DNA from: Histoplasma ohiense
Taxonomy: Eukaryota > Ascomycota > Eurotiomycetes > Onygenales > Ajellomycetaceae
Direction: 5' to 3'
Assembly (NCBI GenBank): GCA_017607445.1
Contig: JAEVHH010000001.1
Location: forward strand, 2,046,001 to 2,110,000
Length of the DNA stretch: 64,000 nucleotides
Shown piece by piece: positions 36,897 through 48,252 of this stretch. Numbering within the stretch: position 1 is the stretch's first letter; each line of letters opens with the position of its first letter. A program made the position numbers and the translations under genes. The notes beneath the pieces are model-generated. The model made no database searches, was not told the DNA's origin, and saw only the letters and a list, made by a program, of their open reading frames with translations.

Positions 36897-38389
36897 AGCT
36901 TATACGGAGGATTTTCTTTGGTTTTGTAGATATGCCTGGGCTTAGCGATATTGCCAATTGGTGTTGGATACCGATCAGATATTCTAAAGATGTACATCAC
37001 TCCGCCTCCAGTTACTGTTTTTATGAATTTAACTTTTCTTTTGCGCGGGGATCCTTGATCAGCCCCCAAAGGCATCGTTTCAGGGGTTACGCTGGTTCAT
37101 TCTCACGTTTCGCATATAAATACATACTCGTGAGCTCAATTAACCCGGTAAATCTCAGGGACGCTGTGCGAAGATATATTGCAGTGGATCACCAGTAGTG
37201 AACCATTCTCCAAACTTTGTCCCTCTATCAACTTCATATATAAAAAGATCTCCCCTCCGTCAGTACGCCAGCCATATACTTCAGGAACTGGTACACTGCC
37301 TTTTAAAAAGTCATAAAGTGTGTAAAGAGGTTGGCCTTCAGCAATTGTAACATTGGATCCCCACTTGACAAACAAATTCATTCCCAGAAATACAGTAAGT
37401 GGTGGATTGTAATGTGAGCTCTTGTCTTCTAAAAACCTTTCGCTTATCCGGGCCAGACCCCGCTAAATATTGAGCATGAGCCTGGGTACAAACACCTTCT
37501 GGCGATGGTTGCTGAGGCCATGTCTTAAAGAAGACCGCTGAAAATCTTCACTCGGACCATTCGGCAGTATTGCTGGAGCGCATTGAAATGGGCCTGAGAA
37601 GACTGTTGGCGGATGTTTCTGGGAGTCCATCCGCGGTTGCTCCTCAGCTGAGAGAAGTGGAATTACTGGTACGGAATGCATTTTCCATACTAACGCAAAG
37701 TTCTGTTCCGTGCCACTTTACTAGCAACGTAGATGTTGATATAAAGCAGCTGGAGGTGGAAGAACGCAAGAAGTTCTTTTGAGTTGGATGAATTCTGTGC
37801 ACAAGCCCAAGCACCATGGACCCACTTTACTTAGAATCCTTGGAGGTGGAAGCCCAGCATGAGTTGTGGGTTGTAGTTTATTTGGGTATCCAAGGGCTCA
37901 AAATTTTGACAAAAATATCGCAGATGTAGCTGGATTTTTGTATTGGGGATAGACACAATACAATCACTTCAGAACTTAATCAGCATTAAATAAAGAGACA
38001 AAGCAAGTGTATATCTCCAACGCTTGCTTCATCTATTCCAACGCAAAAATTGTACAAGGCTCTTATGTATTTACCGCACTTGTACGTGAGAGCATGAACA
38101 ACTTGGAGCGAATGAGAGGAAGGAACCCCAATACCAAACAAAGTAGAAAAAAGTAAAATCAATATGCACATCAAAGATGAAGCTGAGTGAAATAACAATG
38201 GGAAAGTAGTGAACTTGAGAAAAACGTGCGAATAAAGGATCCAAAACAGTCGTGATAGTCGTCTATGAACACCAATTGCATAAGTCCGCAAAGAGCAGAA
38301 ATTTCATCAGATGATCATGGCTAACGTAGGAACGCCGATGGGACCAAGTACACATACCGTCCAAACATAAAAAGAGAAGCATGTAATCG
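36897..38389. other. Intergenic with a phosphotransferase-like relic
   Basis: 1493 bp between rad5 (+) and the GTPase gene (-). Apart from the relic at 37136-37462, only short frames without a recognised family are present. It should hold the 3' ends of both flanking genes. Confidence 0.5.
37136..37462 (-). pseudogene. Relic of a fungal APH-like phosphotransferase gene
   Basis: The minus strand from 37462 reads as one exon-like segment after a TTTAG acceptor. It contains ISERFLEDKSSHYNPPL, MNLFVKWGSNVTIAEGQ, GSVPVPEVYGWRTDGG and FLYMKLIEGQSLEN, the N-lobe pattern of the expanded fungal aminoglycoside-phosphotransferase / kinase-like family (Lys of VKWG, Glu of the following helix, hinge at YMKLIEG). 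Similarity stops after SLEN, where a short unrelated tail runs to a stop. No HGDLHxxN catalytic loop or DxD is found downstream on the same strand. Upstream (37681-37463) an open frame on the same strand lacks clear family features. Read as a truncated remnant. Confidence 0.5.
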
Positions 38390-40485
38390 TTATTTAGCCT
38401 GTCGCTGCAATACTTGACCGTTTCCTTCCGCGTTTTCTTTACTTTTTGGGTTCAGTGGATTGCTGGGGTCATAGCACACTGCCTTCACAATCCCTAACCC
38501 TTTAGTTCTACCCTCGCGGAACAGGATCCGATCGCCAACTGATACGAACTCAGGGCGTTGGATGAAGCGGAATGCAACTAGAGCCCGGTCCCCAGTGCGG
38601 ATATAGTCACGGTCTATGTCGATGATGGCACAAGTCTGACTCACCGCGCCAACGTGAAGCATAGCCTGATACTTTGTTTTGATGGTAGTTGCATGAGAAA
38701 GAATCAGGACTGTATTGATAATGATTAGATGAGGGTATTAATTTTCCATGAGAAGTACAAGAAGTGACCTGGGAACATCTGAGGCTGTAATATAACATAC
38801 CTTCAGCGACAAATTCGCGATAGACTTTTGGAGGCTGGTCAAGTTTTGGGAGAACGACCATGCCCTTACGCACCTCTTTTCTACGAACACCTTTGAGGGC
38901 GAAAGAAGCAGACTGCCCAGCAGAGCAGGCATGCACGGCTATTCGTTTTCGTTCAATAGACTTGATAGTTGTTGTCCGGAACTGGCCAAGAGAATCTGGG
39001 CCAATCATTATGGAATCTCCGGCATGGACCACCCCTGATTTAACAACGCCAGAAACAACAGTTCCCACGAAAGGAACAGAGAAGGTATCATTCACTAGGA
39101 ACTCGAAGGGTGCGTCAGCATCGTACTGTCCATGATGTGGAAGGATGTTTAAGAAGGTCCGGACAAGATCAAGAGACTCTCCTGTCACGTTGGACACCTG
39201 GAATATAGGACATATCCGCTGGTTAATGAATTGGGTCGCTGTGTTAACGGTTTCCTCCCTGTTTTTGATGAATATGGGTATTTTCCGAGCACCTGGAGAT
39301 TTGAGGATGCGAGTCAACTGGGTGAGGGTCTGCTGGAGGATATTGGGCGGGCAGATATCTATTTTGGTAATGACCACCATGACGGGAACATTCAGAGACA
39401 ATGCGATTCCAAGGTGCTCTTTGCTCATTCCGATTATGCCATTATTTGCAGCAACCATAAGCAGGCAGTAATTGGGGCTGCTGCTCAACAATCCGAAAAC
39501 GGTGGTCCGTAGATAGCGTTCATGCCCAGCCAGATCTGTGAAGGAAATTACTTTGGCAGACTGCCTGCCGATTTCCTCCCAAGATTGTTTGCGTCCTTGC
39601 CCACGTCCAACAATCTCACCATGGGTATCGAATCCCATTATTTCCATGCCCACTGAACTCGTTCGACCACTCTCGATTTCATGTTTGTGGCGGAAGAGAT
39701 TGATCCTTGCTCTTCCACGGCCATCGTCGAGTTTACCCTTGACAAGAACACCAAGCAAGGTGCTTTTTCCAGCATCCACATTTCCAACGACCGCAATTCT
39801 AGTTTCAATCACGTTCTCTGGCGACGCTGCAGCTTGTCGAATGAGAATTTTGCCGTAAGCATGCTTGATCCGTTCGTTTTTAGATTCCACCTCTTCTGGA
39901 CCACCGACATTGTAGGTAAGTAGCACTTTACAGTCAGCCCGAAGCGTCTGTGCGGCTCTGCGGAGCCGCTCTAGGGCGATGTCCCACTGTGCTTTGTCGA
40001 AGCCCATCCAATCCCCATTGTCTTCCTGTCCAAGGTCGAAAATTGTTTCCCCACGACCTTCACCAAGTCGAGCCTGTACTACACCGGCGAGTTGTTGCAA
40101 CGTATCGTCTGCGGTAGTCGAGTCATCCAGAAGCAGCTGTTTTAGCTCTACCTGACCTGTATTGTCAGACAGCCCTAGCTGGTCAAGAATATCGAGCTCC
40201 GCATGGTCTTCTGTTGTCGTCACCTGGCTCACGGTGGAATAGCCGCTGTCGCTGGGTGCTACGGATGCTCCACGGACATCACGGTGCAGAGGAGCGCGAT
40301 GCGCTTGCTGCTTCTCGACATATTCAACAAAGTCGCTGAGCGCCTAGTTATATGTAGATTAGAAATGTAGCTACATACGTACTGAAATTACCGTAGAAAT
40401 CGAGTTTTAGAGGTGAAGAACAATGTCATACTAGTTCACCTTTACGTCGCTCCTCCAGCGTCTGCTTGCGATTTCCGTGCGTCAT
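38390..40485 (-). CDS. GTPBP1/GTPBP2-type translational GTPase
   Basis: Exons 40485-40432, 40343-38801, 38709-38390 on the minus strand, 638 aa. The short first exon gives MTHGNRKQTLEERRKGEL and joins to ALSDFVEYVEKQQAH in phase 0. The second intron (38800-38710) joins EFVAE to VLILSHATTIKTKYQAMLH, the GTPBP1 hallmark of domain III. G motifs: G1 VVGNVDAGKST, G3 DLAGHERYL, G4 ITKID, with a G2 switch region around SSVGMEIMGFD. This differs from EF-1alpha and Hbs1 and fits the GTPBP1/2 class, linked in animals to mRNA turnover and ribosome stalling relief. The first exon is the least certain part: the donor is GTATGA, chosen because only a phase-0 join keeps frame. Confidence 0.9.
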
Positions 40486-41202
40486 GTTATTTGCGTCGTG
40501 GCGTATACTTGCATGCGACGAAACTGGGGTTGGTCACCAGCGATATGGGTTCAAAGGTGTATTCGGAGTATCATTTCTTTGTACTTGAATTGAAATTAAG
40601 AATAATGAGTGAACTATGCGTTAAAAAATATGTTGGAATATGCTATGGCGACGTTGACAGTGGAAGGAAGAGAGGTCAGTATACATTTAAATACTTAAAT
40701 TGTGTGGACTGATCTAAAGTGTCAAATTGAAGGAGTCATCGACTTTGACTCACAGCTACTAATGCATAAACGCCAACGAATTATTATTTTTTTTCTTTTT
40801 TAAGGAAAACTAAACGGTATCTGAAGCCTGAGATATTACTTGTAGATTCTTAGATTCTTCCGCTAAACACACTAGAATGTGATATGGGTCAGAGCAAGTC
40901 GCTTTGCTTTGCCTAATTCGGAACGCTGAGTGCTCTCTTCGCCAGTGGAAGGAGACGATCGAGTCATCTTTTTGATCTATCTAACAAATTCCACATACTT
41001 ATGCGTGGCTTAAAAACAATAAACACATGTTGCTGTTAATACGGAAATCCCACTGGTCTGTATCCCAGAGCGATTCAACCGAAAACCGCAGCCAAGTATT
41101 TGCTGCCCAATATGCCGTTCCAGCGCAAAACATATTTCCCTCTGGGTAGGACGTTATTGAATCGTAAACCTTACGGTTTTCAAATTTAATCGCTGGACAC
41201 GC
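40486..41202. other. Intergenic, GTPase upstream / lsm3 downstream
   Basis: 717 bp between two minus-strand genes; should hold the GTPase promoter and the lsm3 3' UTR. A T-rich block lies at about 40785-40803. No gene recognised. Confidence 0.5.
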
Positions 41203-41712
41203 CTATGACGGGGCCTGAGGCGATATCAAGACAACCGAGTCCCCTATACATATAAGTTAGCTCACAGGACTGGATTGCTAGCGGCGTAGAAGGAATTGGC
41301 TACATACCTCTTACGAAAAGCATTTCTTCTTGCTTCTTGATTGTCTTCAAACGGTGCGGTGTTAGCGGATGGAGAAAAGCGTGGCGAGCTAATGCCAATG
41401 AATACCTGGTCAAGACCTGACCTTAATGACTTCCTGCTCAGATTCATCCTCCTCGACGATATAAATTGTTTCTTCAACGTCGCCTAGGACCAAATTGCAG
41501 TGACTGTCATAGGCCTAGAGAAGAGAGACGTCAATGCTATCATCCAACCATCACAAGTCAACCACAACTGAGGGAATCACACAGACATGTAGGCGGCCCT
41601 TGAGCTCACGATCTCCACGAAGTTTCACGAAGACGACCTCGTCGAGAGAGAGGCGGACAAGATCCAAGGGTTCCGAAAATTGAGCTGCAGCCCCGGCATC
41701 TGCGTCAGCCAT
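41203..41712 (-). CDS. lsm3: U6 snRNA-associated Sm-like protein Lsm3
   Basis: Small Sm-fold subunit of the Lsm1-7 (mRNA decapping) and Lsm2-8 (U6 snRNP) rings. Four exons on the minus strand: 41712-41587, 41514-41422, 41344-41308, 41243-41203, 98 aa, typical length. The joins give LKGRLHAYDSHCNLVLGD (Sm1 motif with the RNA-contacting DSHCN), EVIKTIKKQEEMLFVRGDS (Sm2, with IRG-like VRG) and VVLISPQAPS at the end. The N-terminus is MADADAGAAAQFSEPLDLVR. Three introns (72, 77 and 64 bp) in a 297-nt CDS make it the most intron-dense gene here. The first intron has a weak GTCTGT donor. The third exon is only 37 nt. Start codons of this gene and the PPR gene are 240 bp apart, divergent. Confidence 0.95.
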
Positions 41713-41952
41713 GATGGCTGCAGGCAAACTCAGGACGGGGAAATTCGATAATGGCGCGCAGACAGAGTAAGTAATTCATGTATTCTCTCTGTTTCGTCGC
41801 GAAGAGTGGGGTCGCGATCGATCTAGGGTGTGGACAGGCGGCAATCCAAAACGGTTTAGTGCGGACAGTTTGACGAAGATCCAAAACTCCAACAAAAAAA
41901 AAAAAAAGCGGCAGCAACTTCACCAACAGCTAGCATCCGTTGCCAGCTACGA
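41713..41952. promoter_or_regulatory. Short divergent promoter lsm3 / PPR gene
   Basis: 240 bp between divergent start codons. It contains a run of about 15 A at 41892-41906 just upstream of the PPR start, plausibly nucleosome-excluding DNA. Confidence 0.5.
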
Positions 41953-44397
41953 TTGATCCTCCCGATTCGCCCCATTCTAGCACCTCACGCATTGATGCGA
42001 GGAATTGGTTTTAGAAGTGAGGCCCTGAGCTCTCATTTTGTCTGCCCGTCATGTTGCACGCGGCTTACCGGTGATGGCTACCTCCGCTGGTATACAGTTC
42101 GCCCTGGTCACCGCGCCCGCTTTGTTGCCCAACAATCAAGAAAGCTCTCGACGGAAGCGTACAGTCCGTGGTCGTTCAAGCGGCTTAAAACAGCATGGAA
42201 TGCGTCGAAGCTCAAAGATCCGGAAGGGTCAGAGTCCCCTTTCCTCCTGCAAGCTTTGTCCTTCAATCTTGACACCCATAGACGGACCGAAGCCGATTTG
42301 AAGAGACAAGACGGCAGACCATACAAAACCTTCACTACCGAATTAATGGATACATACTACTCCATGGAAGATGGAATTCTTGATTACTTTGACAGAGAGA
42401 ATCCAGATATGGTTGTATATGCCTTTTTGGGCCCTGAGCAAATCCAGTCTATCACGTATAATTTACCCGACTCGGCGTTTGCTGTAGCACTCTCCCTCCT
42501 TACCCCTTCACATTTTATCGAGCCTCATAAAAAACTACATAGAAGATTTCATCCGGCCGTGGCACACGCCAAGGGGTATAAGACGCTCGAAGTAACCTTT
42601 GACGAGTTCAAACGGGTTCTTCATTTCGCTGTTGAGAAACGCCGCGGGGCTGGCTTCAAATTGGGAATTTCCGAATATACTCATCTTCTCGATTGCGCAC
42701 GGTCAATGGGAGATGCGGACATGGCGGACTGTCTGTGGCACGATATGAGGGTGGACGGAATCGAGCCAAATACTGTCTGTTACAACCATTGCATGGAAGC
42801 AAAAGCGTGGCACCATGCATACGTGTCGAAAGAGAAATTCAATTTAAGATTCACGCCCTGGGTTTATAGGAAGCGAGGTTATAGCGACAAGAATGTTGGT
42901 TACCAAGGATACAGCACTGCCGGCGAAAACAGTGTTCGGCAACAAGTGCTTCGGTTGTTTGACGAAATGGTTTCAAGCGGCCAAAAGCCCGACGAAGCTA
43001 CTTACGTCAATGTTATGGTTGCTTCTAGTAGAGAAGGTCACATTGTGGCCGTGGAAAATGTCCTGAAAACAGTGTGGAATATCGACGTCGAGTTGATACT
43101 GACTCGTGAGGATCCGGCCAACATCCCTCCCGTTACACAATTCAACCCCACAGACCCGCTACATCCTACATCTCGTATCTTGTATGCAGTTTCGCACATA
43201 TTTGGCTCGAACAACGATCTTTCCACCGCACTTCGACTTGTTGACTTCATTTCTACCCATTACAAAATTCCTATTCCCGACTCCGTCTGGTTGGAATTAA
43301 TCGAATGGGCCTATGTCTTGTCCGTCAAGAGGTGGGGTCCCAGAGCTGAGGAAAACAGCGTGGGGAAGGTTCCCAAGGAAACTGTCAAGAGACTGTTTGA
43401 TACAATGACCTCTAGTCCATATAATGTGAAGCCGACACTACCACTATACGACATGCTTATTTCCACATCCTGGTCACGATGTAATCTTGACGATACTTTG
43501 AAATATATGCGCAAAGGATATGCATTATTTCAGGAATCCTTAAGGAGAAGAAATTCGGCGAAATACGCGTTCGTTGATCATCTTTTGAATTTCCTACCAG
43601 AAAAAATTCGAACGCAGGTCACGCTGAAGAATAACTACCAGCGCTTAATAACCAATCTCCAAAAATCTGGCTTAGGGACGCGAATGGGAAATTATACAAG
43701 TGCGCCGCTTGACCCAGTCGCTAGAAATGAAGCTATTCGAGACGCCCAAAGAGCACAATATCAGCTAGACCTGGCTAATCGGCTGATGCCATACTGGCGT
43801 GAAGAGGCTAAGGCCAAAAAAACGGGGATGGCTCCTAGCTATCTTAACCGGAGGTGGGTAAGAAGGCAACTTACTCGGCTAAACGCAATTGAAGCGGAGG
43901 ACCCAATGGACTCGGACCTGGCCAACGACACAGAGGAAGCCGACACGCCAGCGGTCAGTCTATCCATGATAAAGGAGTACAGAGCCATGAAGGCTGCCTT
44001 CAATTTAGAGCAACTGAATACCAGCCGAGATGCATCATTTATCGAGCGATGGGTGCGGCTACTGATTGTTGGCAGACGATGGGTCCCGGACACTGACCAT
44101 TGGGAACGCCAACTCCTCCCACGCTTCCTGCGGGAGTGGGAAGCATTTCTGCCAGAGAACGTATACTATAAGACTAGAGGAGGGATTGTGGAGTTCCTTC
44201 CTATCAGCTTCTGGCCCCACGGCAAACGTGAGCGCCCGGAGAAGGGCGTCACTGATCGGGAACTTGGTCTGTACGATTCGGACGAGGGCGTATTGCTCAC
44301 GGATTACTTTGAAATCATTGGCGAACGTCCGAATGCGCGCCTAGATGGTTCCCACGACACAGAGTTTTATGAGCTAGATGCTACGCGAACATACTAG
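41953..44397 (+). CDS. Mitochondrial pentatricopeptide-repeat protein
   Basis: Single exon, 814 aa. The N-terminus is rich in Arg/Ser without acids for about 65 residues (RLTGDGYLRWYTVRPGHRAR), consistent with mitochondrial import. PPR-like helical pairs are visible: EYTHLLDCARSMGDADMADCLWHDMRVDGIEPNTVCYNHCM (residues about 236-276, given in summary form) and QQVLRLFDEMVSSGQKPDE followed by ATYVNVMVASSREGHIVAVE. The C-terminal third has a basic RNRRWVRRQL-like region and conserved-looking aromatic blocks. Fungal PPR proteins of this size usually act in organellar RNA maturation or translation; the target transcript cannot be told. The start could also be the Met at 41995 (MRGIGFR), still with a presequence. 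Confidence 0.8.
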   Translation: MILPIRPILAPHALMRGIGFRSEALSSHFVCPSCCTRLTGDGYLRWYTVRPGHRARFVAQQSRKLSTEAYSPWSFKRLKTAWNASKLKDPEGSESPFLLQALSFNLDTHRRTEADLKRQDGRPYKTFTTELMDTYYSMEDGILDYFDRENPDMVVYAFLGPEQIQSITYNLPDSAFAVALSLLTPSHFIEPHKKLHRRFHPAVAHAKGYKTLEVTFDEFKRVLHFAVEKRRGAGFKLGISEYTHLLDCARSMGDADMADCLWHDMRVDGIEPNTVCYNHCMEAKAWHHAYVSKEKFNLRFTPWVYRKRGYSDKNVGYQGYSTAGENSVRQQVLRLFDEMVSSGQKPDEATYVNVMVASSREGHIVAVENVLKTVWNIDVELILTREDPANIPPVTQFNPTDPLHPTSRILYAVSHIFGSNNDLSTALRLVDFISTHYKIPIPDSVWLELIEWAYVLSVKRWGPRAEENSVGKVPKETVKRLFDTMTSSPYNVKPTLPLYDMLISTSWSRCNLDDTLKYMRKGYALFQESLRRRNSAKYAFVDHLLNFLPEKIRTQVTLKNNYQRLITNLQKSGLGTRMGNYTSAPLDPVARNEAIRDAQRAQYQLDLANRLMPYWREEAKAKKTGMAPSYLNRRWVRRQLTRLNAIEAEDPMDSDLANDTEEADTPAVSLSMIKEYRAMKAAFNLEQLNTSRDASFIERWVRLLIVGRRWVPDTDHWERQLLPRFLREWEAFLPENVYYKTRGGIVEFLPISFWPHGKRERPEKGVTDRELGLYDSDEGVLLTDYFEIIGERPNARLDGSHDTEFYELDATRTY

Positions 44398-45038
44398 TTT
44401 GGTGTTTATGTTAATGCTTTCTTCCTTGACAATTTATAACCGCATAATGGATTGATAATATATTCGATACTTCTTACCGAATCCCGCCTCACATCAGACC
44501 ACATATCAGATACCCCATGTTAAATGTATGTACGTTAGATGAAAATCCGGCCAACCTGTCTCCTTATATATACTCCAGATCTCCTGCCATTGTCTCTCTC
44601 CAGCATTAAACCCGTCAAGGCCATGTTGCCTTAAAGCGCCCCTCATGGACTCTTGCTTCTACCATCTTTCCTTCATCTTATAAATTCCAGAGCTTTCAAT
44701 GGGGTAATGTACAGTACACTTTTACCAGGATAGATCTGCAATTAGATTTTGTTCAGAAAACTATCTTGGATTTTACCCATTGTTCACTTCACAAAGCATC
44801 CCGCCTATCAAACCACCATTCTTGAACCATTAGAAAAAACCAGCTTTATATTATATAAAAATGCCGTATATAGTATGTACAGTATATAAACTTACAACAA
44901 CATCTACTATGTTACAGATGGGTATTACAACTACACATGTCTCGATCCATCAACCCCTTTCAACTCCTCATTCTATCGCCACAAGCTACAGTTTATCCAA
45001 ACTCCCTCCTTGAAGGTCCCAAAACTCCATTCAAATAT
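44398..45038. other. Convergent 3' intergenic region
   Basis: 641 bp, AT-rich, between converging PPR and gpi12 genes. It contains GTACAGTA/TGTACAGTA-type short palindromic words at about 44705 and 44877. No gene recognised. Confidence 0.5.
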
Positions 45039-46091
45039 CTATACCGCCTCCCGTTTCAGGTCATTAACAACCATATACCTCCCGATGGATACCCACCCCC
45101 AGCGAAACCAGACCATCTGGCTCTTGTGTGCGCGCACCATAGCTTTCACGCCAGCCAACCAATCCGTAATCCCGCTAACAAAGAGCAGCCGTTTCGGCTG
45201 TCTATCCTTAGCTGTACTTGCAGCCGGCTTCCGATCAAAGACAGCCCCAACAAACCCATGCACCATGCTCAGTGGCGCATCCAGAATGCCAATGTATTTG
45301 CGCAGGATACTTGTGGACGTAAGCGAGTAGAGGGTGACGGGGCAGGCGTAGCCAGATTTGCCCTTCATGAGGTTTTGGAGGAAGGCGCGGGCACCGTGGT
45401 ACAGGGAGCGGTGGTTTGGGTGGTTGCTGACGCCGGACTGGTCGAAGGTGATCAGGATGTCGATGGTGGCTGTTGGGGGATTGTTTGTTGGTTTGGAGGA
45501 GCCGTTGGCCGTAGCGGAGGGGAGGTCGGGCGCGAAGGCAGAGGCAAGGAGGGCGGAGATGTCGGAGGCGGACCAGGTTGCAGTCATGCTGTCTGGAAAG
45601 CGGGATGGGTCGTCTACGACGAAGACGTCAGCTTCGCTTCGGAGACCGAGGCGGAGGGCGCTGGCTTTTAATTCTTTTTTACGTATGTGGCCGAGGCCGG
45701 CTGCGTCGCCTATTTCATTTAAAAAATTGTTTTCTTTGGTTAGTGAGGGGTTACTCATGGTAGACTTGGGTAAGAGATATAATCGAAACATTGACTTCTC
45801 CAAGTAGGAAGAGGGGGAAAAAAATCCCAAAACACGCATACCAGAGCTCAAGCAAAGGATTTTTAAATGGTTTCCCAATTCCGCCCGGGTCATCGCTATC
45901 AGTGTTGGCGCAAAGAACATTGCCTCATCGTCGGGATGGGCGATCAAAAGACATATCCTTTTGTTCTGAACACTGGGGAACGAAAGGCCAAACGACGACT
46001 TGATTGTGGTGGCGGAGATCGTCCAGAAGAAGAGGAAGAACGCAGGGATAATGGCGAGGGTGAGGAAAGTTGGACTGGTGTCGATATCCAT
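45039..46091 (-). CDS. gpi12: GlcNAc-PI de-N-acetylase Gpi12 (PIG-L)
   Basis: Second enzyme of GPI-anchor synthesis, removing acetate from GlcNAc-PI at the ER. Exons 46091-45842 and 45709-45039, 306 aa after removing a 132-bp intron that is in frame and open (GTATGC...AAATAG). The join restores LCLSSGDAAGLGHIRKKEL, the family pattern after the substrate strand. A single N-terminal membrane segment (residues about 8-30, TFLTLAIIPAFFLFFWTIS) anchors it. The zinc site begins with LIAHPDDEAMFF (residues about 48-59) and continues with ITFDQSGVSNHPNHR, which holds the HxxH ligand. DDPSRFPDS is also typical. The gene is intact, with family-normal length. Confidence 0.94.
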   Translation of the reverse strand: MDIDTSPTFLTLAIIPAFFLFFWTISATTIKSSFGLSFPSVQNKRICLLIAHPDDEAMFFAPTLIAMTRAELGNHLKILCLSSGMRVLGFFSPSSYLEKSMFRLYLLPKSTMSNPSLTKENNFLNEIGDAAGLGHIRKKELKASALRLGLRSEADVFVVDDPSRFPDSMTATWSASDISALLASAFAPDLPSATANGSSKPTNNPPTATIDILITFDQSGVSNHPNHRSLYHGARAFLQNLMKGKSGYACPVTLYSLTSTSILRKYIGILDAPLSMVHGFVGAVFDRKPAASTAKDRQPKRLLFVSGITDWLAGVKAMVRAHKSQMVWFRWGWVSIGRYMVVNDLKREAV

Positions 46092-48225
46092 GGCCGCGGA
46101 AGTTGCGGGCGCTGGGGGAATCCTCAGGGTGCTCAGGGTGCTGGGAATTCTCGTGTAAAAGTAGGTAGAGAGTTCGATAATTGAGCAAATTTCCGTACGA
46201 TCGCCGGGTTTGTGTTTCCTCCACTACAAGAGTGTCACAGCCTAAATAATGTAAAACGGCCGCGGCGAAGGAAACACGATATCCGAAATTCTTGAGTATA
46301 AAGTATTTAGTGGATGGCGGGACGAACTGATTCCAATGCTGCGCGCCTCAGCGAATAAACAGAGTTCATTCGGGGAACGCGCACTCCCCTCTCCCCAATT
46401 CGTGGACGATAGCGGAGGGAGGTGCCGTGATCAATTGAAAGACATCACAGCACCATCCGCCAAAGGACTTGACGGGAACGGGTAACGTGGCATGATCAGC
46501 TCTAGTGAATCTCAGTAAGGGGGGATCAAGATGGCTCGGTGCTGTTGGCGTTGTTCGGGGATTTTAATTCGGCACTAAACAATTAGCGAGTTTCCCCTGA
46601 GCCAACTCTCGCTCTTGAGGAATTGCTCCATCGGGGTCAAATATTGAAGAACATGTTACCGTGCCCAGAATATACAATGAATATAAAACGAGGATAGGAG
46701 TATGAGGTTGGAGAAGTCAATAACTGATATACCGCAAGAGCCGCGCCTAGAGCCGCATCTCAGCACCGTTCCCGATCGACAGAATGCTAGCAGAGTATGA
46801 ATCAGGTCCATTGCTCAATTCTCAGATGTCTAGTATCTTCTCTAAGTGCATAAGCTACGCTATTTGGTTCTTCCTATTGACGAATCTTTAACCTTCACAA
46901 TCTCACAAAAGTCTTTGCAACTACGCCTGTCCTGGAGTGGTCAATATTGCTCGGAAAGCCATAAGAACTTTCTCTCAGACTACAATCGATTCAGCAGCGG
47001 ATACCTGTCTGGGCTACCGATATAGGAATTTATAATGCTACTCCCCCCGAATAGCCTAGCACACATCAGCAAAACTGCCAGCTGGGCATTCCATCTTAAC
47101 ATTCGCGCTACACATGTGGTATCAGGGCTGAACGGATGACATTCGTCCTTTAAAATTCTCCACGCATTCAAAGTGTCATTGACACTACCCACCCGGATAG
47201 GTGGCTCTGCTCTCTGAAATCAAATTCCAGACTCGCAAGAATGAAGAAATCGAATCAGCTGTGGTCCACCGCACAGAGCGACCTAGAAGGTGAGCAGGGG
47301 CTCCGGGTGAGTTTACGCACGCAACGCCCTGTCCAGTTGATATTAAGGTTCCCCAAATGGCAACAACCCTGCAAATCGAGGGGGCAGGCATCTTTCGCTG
47401 TTCTTCCGTTGGCCGTCCCGGAATTTCTCATTTTGAATTAGCTTTGAGTATAGAAGCGGGCCAGATTCCTTAAACAAGTCCGTGATAGAAGAACGCCATG
47501 CCATATACGTTTTCTCCGAAGCTGAAAAGGGTTGTTACTTCTCATAGAAAGTCTATGCCGCCTGCTACGAACAGACCCCTGCGCATTATATCGATGGTCT
47601 GGACATTCCCAGGTTTGGGATAGGCTTTCAAGTTCCTGTTGAGGGCTTGTTCAATTGCTTGCATGTCATACTAGCATTAAAACATTTTTTTCTTTTATCG
47701 ATCAATGATGCAGCGGGTCAGATTCCACGAAAGTGTATAGCGCAGACGCCATGTGTTGTTTGACGGGCATTACTTCCTCTCTTCCACATTTTGCAAGGGT
47801 GGTGTGTTTTTTTCTTTTTTGGGGGGGGAGGGGAAAGGGGGGAGCCGGGGGCGCGAAGGCCACGACGATAAGATGCTTGAAGAATGCAGATACAAGGGCC
47901 ATATAGTTTCTGGGACCTCTGCATTGTCTCGACGTTTAATGACCCAATTGAGCGGCTACTTTGGCAACTGTGATGCATCAAGTTGTTGATAACTTTCGTC
48001 TTGCAGGGCGGATGCCCTCGTATTTCTCAACATGGATCCTGCCACCCATTGCATGTTATTTCCGGCATCAGACAGTTTGAATGTTTTGTATACCTCCTTG
48101 GCCCGGGGGCTCAAGTGCTTAAGCTACTGAGAAATCGTTCATGCAGCTTTAACGCCAGGGGTACCTTTCCGAGACCCAACAGCTACTGAGAACCATTACA
48201 ACTGTTCCATTGATGAAAGGGGCGG

Positions 48226-48252
48226 ACTTACTGCTAACTTACTGCTAACTTA
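48226..48252. repeat. 11-bp tandem duplication
   Basis: Unit ACTTACTGCTA repeated twice plus a partial third copy, in the gene-poor interval. Confidence 0.85.

Noticed and set aside
44937..45671. 244-codon open frame on the plus strand opposite gpi12
   Set aside because: It is antisense to the conserved Gpi12 exon, its sequence is Gly/Val-rich low complexity, and no family is recognised.
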